This document shows, piece after piece, positions 7,387 to 9,929 of a stretch of DNA of 9,929 bases. Both the position numbers and the translations under genes were made by a program. The DNA is from an uncultured Prevotella sp. (GTDB lineage Bacteria; Bacteroidota; Bacteroidia; Bacteroidales; Bacteroidaceae): contig UQWP01000095.1 in NCBI GenBank assembly GCA_900544825.1, positions 1 to 9,929 on the forward strand. Reading direction: 5' to 3'. The notes below the pieces were generated by a model that searched no databases, was not told where the DNA came from, and saw nothing but the letters and a program-made list of their open reading frames with translations. Numbering within the stretch: the first letter of the stretch is position 1; every line of letters begins with the position of its first letter.

Positions 7387-9918
7387 ATGATAGAAACAAA
7401 AATCATAGTTAAACCCAAAGGAAATTCCGGAACAGGTAATGGTTCCGGAGCATCCGGCTATGGAGGTGAGTATGTGTCTGAAGCTGATTATGCTGCTAGA
7501 GCCGGTAAGGCAAAGAAGGCGGAGTCTGCGGATCTGGCTATGCGTGCTAATACGGCTAATACTGCTGATCGTGCCAAGTATGCGGATAAGGCGGGAGAAC
7601 TTGACGGAGAAGCAGAGGTCTTGCAGAGATATATCCGCAAGGATATTGATGATATAGCTCAAGGAACGGTAACTTGGGAGAAGGTACAGAAGCTTCTAAA
7701 TGGGCTAAGTATAGGTGATAATGCCGGCTCTTGGATTATAGACCCTGAAAAGCATTCTCGCTTATTTACTGATTATCTTGACGTAACAAGATTAGCGAAA
7801 ATTGGCAATAAGTTCGTTTTCGATAATGAGAAAGATTTCTCTTTTGATAAGGAAGGCAACATCATCGCTCACTCCATCTCTTCTGATGGGGCGAGTGAGG
7901 AGAACGGTAAGGGTTTTACCATCCTTCAGAAGGATCCTCTTACCAACACCTATAAGCTCTGCATCGATGAGGTCATCGCTTACACCGTGGCTACAGTCGG
8001 TAAGCTCTTCGTGAACGGAAACTCTCGATTCGGAGGAGAATTGTCAAGCAGGCAGTTTATCTCCGGATTTCTTGGAGGTTTGGGCTGGAGTATCTATAAT
8101 ACACCAGCGACCAATGCCGCGGGAGAGCAGGAAAACAAATGGACGGGAGAGTTTGATAACGTCATCGTGAGAGGTTCACTCAGAGTCTTCGAAATGATTA
8201 TCTCCCAGCTTCTCGGCGAAAACGACAACCGTATCTTCACCGGCATGATGGAAGTTGACCATTACGACCCAGAATTGGGTAAGGTGTATCTCAATACGCA
8301 GGATGGCAAGCTCTACAATCCTTTCCGCCGAGACGACATCATCATGGTGCAGCAGTATAATGGTATGCCTTCAGAGGAAAATGATCATTATGTGACCAAG
8401 ACCTATGAACTGCTGATTACAGATGCCGGTTGCGGCAGCCTTGATGATGGCGACAAGCGATTGGACTGGGTGACGTTCAGCAACTTTACATCCTCTATGG
8501 AGGGCGCCACAGCTGAATCTCTCATCAAGAAAAAAGATACCTTTGTACGTGTGGATAACCTCAGTGATTCTCAGCGCAAGGGTATCATTCAGATGATGAC
8601 CGTTGGTGCGAATACTCCGTACATGGATATTATCTACGGAAAGAAGACTGACCCGAACAATGCGCTGAAGGGAAGACTCGGCAATCTAAAGGGTATCGTT
8701 CATCCTATTCTCGGAGAATTGTCGGGATTCGGAGAGTTCTTGAATAACCTCTATGCGGTAGGCGATTTCATCATTCAGCGAACAGGTGAAAGCGTTGATT
8801 CTAAGCTTCAGATGCTCGAGAATATGTTTTCCAGCAGATTCTCGCAGACCAGCTACGAGCTTACCAACTCTGATAACTATCTTGAAAATGGTCAATTCTT
8901 GGAGCAGGTAAGGGATGATGAAGATACGATCATCTCATGCTGGACGGTAGATTCTACAGATGAGTCGATGTTCTGGGCAGATGCGCTTGGCAATCCATTT
9001 ATGGTTAATGGCTTGCTCTCGGTAAGCGGAAACCGCAAGGTGTCGATAGATAAGGTGGACGGAAGGCAAGTGCTGCGCTTGCAGAACTGCGGAGTGAAGC
9101 AGCTGAATGCCCATATCAAGCAGCCGGGTACTCATAAGGAGTATCAGCAGCCTAGCGGCTCGACTGGGGATAATGGCTTGAAGACGACGGCTACAGGCAG
9201 CACTGATGTACAGGATAAGCTCTACATCAGCATCCGTATCTTTGTCAAGACTGCGGGAACGCTGACCATCGGTTTCGAGGGCTGCTCATCGGTATCGGGC
9301 AAGAGCAATACGCTGACTGCCCAGAATATCGCCGTGCCTTACTCGGGAGACTGGACTAATATTCCTCTCGAGGGTGTATGGAATGGAACCGGTGATTTCG
9401 CTATCCGCTATACTGGTGACTGCTATATCGCCATCGCTTCGATTACCGGTAAACCTCTCAGCGAGTTTTCGAAGAGCGTAAGCACCCAGATTATTCAGAC
9501 CGCCGAGAACATCAAGTTACTGGGCGAGAATGTTGATAATGTGAATGGCAAGACTACAAAACTTGGAATTGAACTGGATGCAGAAAAGGGTGAAATCCGA
9601 CAGTACGTTAAAGAGACGGATGAGAAGAATCGAAAAGATACGTCTTCGCAGATTACCCAAACTGCTGACAGCATCACCTCATCTGTGGATGAAAAGCTGT
9701 ATGGAAAAGATGGCGTATTAGAAACTGCTAGGTCAGAAATCAAGCAGACTTCTGATAGCATCACGAGCACCGTGGAGGCAAACAAGAAAGATGCAGACGG
9801 AAAGTTCACATCCGTGAATTCAAGCATCAGTCAGCATGCGGATGAGATAACTAGTCTAGTTAGCAGTGTTGATGCTTTTACCTTTGCACCCAGGAATCAA
9901 GTTAGGATATTTGGTTAA
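7387..9918 (+). CDS. Tail fibre / host-contact protein, possibly truncated
   Basis: This 843-residue protein should be the fibre attached to the hub. It starts with a Gly/Ser-rich linker (12-28), then thirteen perfect A-x-x triplets (33-71). A conserved core follows (about 105-490), which I recognise from Bacteroidales prophage fibres by RGSLRVFEMIISQLLGENDN (262-281), TGMMEVDHYDPELGKVYLNT and KGIIQMMTVGANTPYMDIIY (398-417). Residues about 497-693 look like a beta-sandwich, possibly carbohydrate-binding. The C-terminal part (699-825) has four copies of a S-x-I-x-Q-T-A-D-x-I-T-S-x-V motif, the last three spaced 29 residues apart, as in coiled-coil shafts. The pattern breaks at SSVDAFTFAPRNQVRIFG and stops. 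Relatives, as I recall them, continue well beyond such repeats, so this C-terminus may be truncated or swapped. The stop overlaps an ATG (TAATG, 9916-9920). Confidence 0.75.
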   Translation: MIETKIIVKPKGNSGTGNGSGASGYGGEYVSEADYAARAGKAKKAESADLAMRANTANTADRAKYADKAGELDGEAEVLQRYIRKDIDDIAQGTVTWEKVQKLLNGLSIGDNAGSWIIDPEKHSRLFTDYLDVTRLAKIGNKFVFDNEKDFSFDKEGNIIAHSISSDGASEENGKGFTILQKDPLTNTYKLCIDEVIAYTVATVGKLFVNGNSRFGGELSSRQFISGFLGGLGWSIYNTPATNAAGEQENKWTGEFDNVIVRGSLRVFEMIISQLLGENDNRIFTGMMEVDHYDPELGKVYLNTQDGKLYNPFRRDDIIMVQQYNGMPSEENDHYVTKTYELLITDAGCGSLDDGDKRLDWVTFSNFTSSMEGATAESLIKKKDTFVRVDNLSDSQRKGIIQMMTVGANTPYMDIIYGKKTDPNNALKGRLGNLKGIVHPILGELSGFGEFLNNLYAVGDFIIQRTGESVDSKLQMLENMFSSRFSQTSYELTNSDNYLENGQFLEQVRDDEDTIISCWTVDSTDESMFWADALGNPFMVNGLLSVSGNRKVSIDKVDGRQVLRLQNCGVKQLNAHIKQPGTHKEYQQPSGSTGDNGLKTTATGSTDVQDKLYISIRIFVKTAGTLTIGFEGCSSVSGKSNTLTAQNIAVPYSGDWTNIPLEGVWNGTGDFAIRYTGDCYIAIASITGKPLSEFSKSVSTQIIQTAENIKLLGENVDNVNGKTTKLGIELDAEKGEIRQYVKETDEKNRKDTSSQITQTADSITSSVDEKLYGKDGVLETARSEIKQTSDSITSTVEANKKDADGKFTSVNSSISQHADEITSLVSSVDAFTFAPRNQVRIFG
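7483..7599 (+). repeat. Thirteen A-x-x triplets in the fibre N-terminus
   Basis: Alanine occupies residues 33, 36, 39 and so on to 69 of the fibre without a break, giving 13 consecutive three-residue units. At DNA level this is a 9-base period marked by GCN codons, including the adjacent 9-mers GCTAATACG and GCTAATACT at 7546-7563. The exact period of three differs from the 3.5 expected for a standard coiled coil. It suggests a regular trimeric shaft or linker between the hub and the fibre core. Confidence 0.8.
9643..9861 (+). repeat. 29-residue coiled-coil repeats in the fibre C-terminus
   Basis: Three copies of the motif start at residues 753 (SSQITQTADSITSSV), 782 (RSEIKQTSDSITSTV) and 811 (NSSISQHADEITSLV), each 29 residues apart. 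A more diverged copy starts at 699 (STQIIQTAENIKLL). Linkers between copies are Asp/Lys/Gly-rich. The repeats are degenerate at DNA level. Such repeats are common in fibre shafts and may serve as homology for domain exchange. Confidence 0.7.
9848..9862. promoter_or_regulatory. Perfect 15-bp palindrome at the fibre 3' end
   Basis: TAACTAG-T-CTAGTTA has two 7-base arms that pair perfectly around one central base. It sits inside the fourth coiled-coil repeat, where the codons for ITSLV become A/T-rich (ATA ACT AGT CTA GTT), unlike the ATC ACC and ATC ACG used in the preceding copies. It lies 16 bases before a TAnnTTTG box, over the place where a -33 element would be expected. It could be a regulator operator, a recombinase crossover site or chance. 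Confidence 0.5.
9879..9886 (+). promoter_or_regulatory. Possible promoter -7 box before a downstream gene
   Basis: TACCTTTG followed by CA matches the Bacteroidetes TAnnTTTG box. An ATG at 9918-9920, overlapping the fibre stop, lies 31 bases downstream, a usual leader length for these hosts. The next gene could start there with residues MGVK before the window ends. The weak point is the -33 position: bases 9854-9859 hold no TTTG but part of the palindrome. The box lies inside the coding sequence for the odd C-terminus of the fibre. Confidence 0.4.
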
Positions 9919-9929
9919 TGGGTGTTAAG

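Noticed and set aside
7483..9918. Diversity-generating retroelement variable region in the fibre
   Set aside because: No template repeat, reverse transcriptase or C-type lectin-like C-terminus is visible in the window, and the 3' end shows a stop after an odd short tail instead.
9911..9929. Direct repeat GGTTAATG / GTGTTAAG as an insertion sequence end
   Set aside because: Too short and imperfect, and the window ends before any partner or transposase could be seen.

Overview
The window looks like the tail module of a temperate, siphovirus-like phage (prophage) of a Bacteroidales host such as Bacteroides or Prevotella/Segatella. Three things suggest the host. Start codons are preceded by A/T-rich leaders without useful Shine-Dalgarno sequences. 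At least one promoter fits the Bacteroidetes TTTG / TAnnTTTG pattern. The hub and fibre proteins resemble tail proteins I recognise from Bacteroidales prophages. This is recognition from sequence alone; no database search was made. No capsid, packaging, lysis, integration or lysogeny gene is present, and no RNA gene or CRISPR array is visible.

Layout, left to right. Positions 1-76 are the end of an upstream gene or spacer. A TP901-1-type tail tube protein (77-619) overlaps a G-like tail assembly chaperone (612-908). That gene has an A AAA AAA slippery heptamer at 884-890; a -1 shift there joins it to the downstream T-like frame that ends at 1270. Next is a reverse-strand gene for a 69-residue, two-helix membrane protein (1272-1481, minus), with its own consensus promoter at 1509-1540. 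It is a typical 'moron' arrangement inside an otherwise one-directional late operon. The tape measure protein follows (1556-4591, 1011 aa), then a 909-residue baseplate hub protein (4629-7358) and an 843-residue fibre protein (7387-9918).

How they work together. The frameshifted chaperone pair coats the tape measure, the tube protein polymerises around it, the hub closes the distal end, and the fibre extends from the hub to contact the host surface. With 1011 residues and roughly 0.15 nm per residue, the tail would be about 150 nm long. No sheath gene is seen between the tube and the chaperone, which fits a non-contractile tail.

The least ordinary parts are the reverse-strand membrane gene, whose transcript should run antisense into the chaperone gene, and the last 80 bases of the fibre gene. 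There the 29-residue repeat pattern stops abruptly, a perfect 15-bp palindrome appears, a TAnnTTTG promoter box follows, and the fibre stop codon overlaps a new ATG (TAATG) near the window edge. This may be a recombination, inversion or insertion boundary in the host-range gene.
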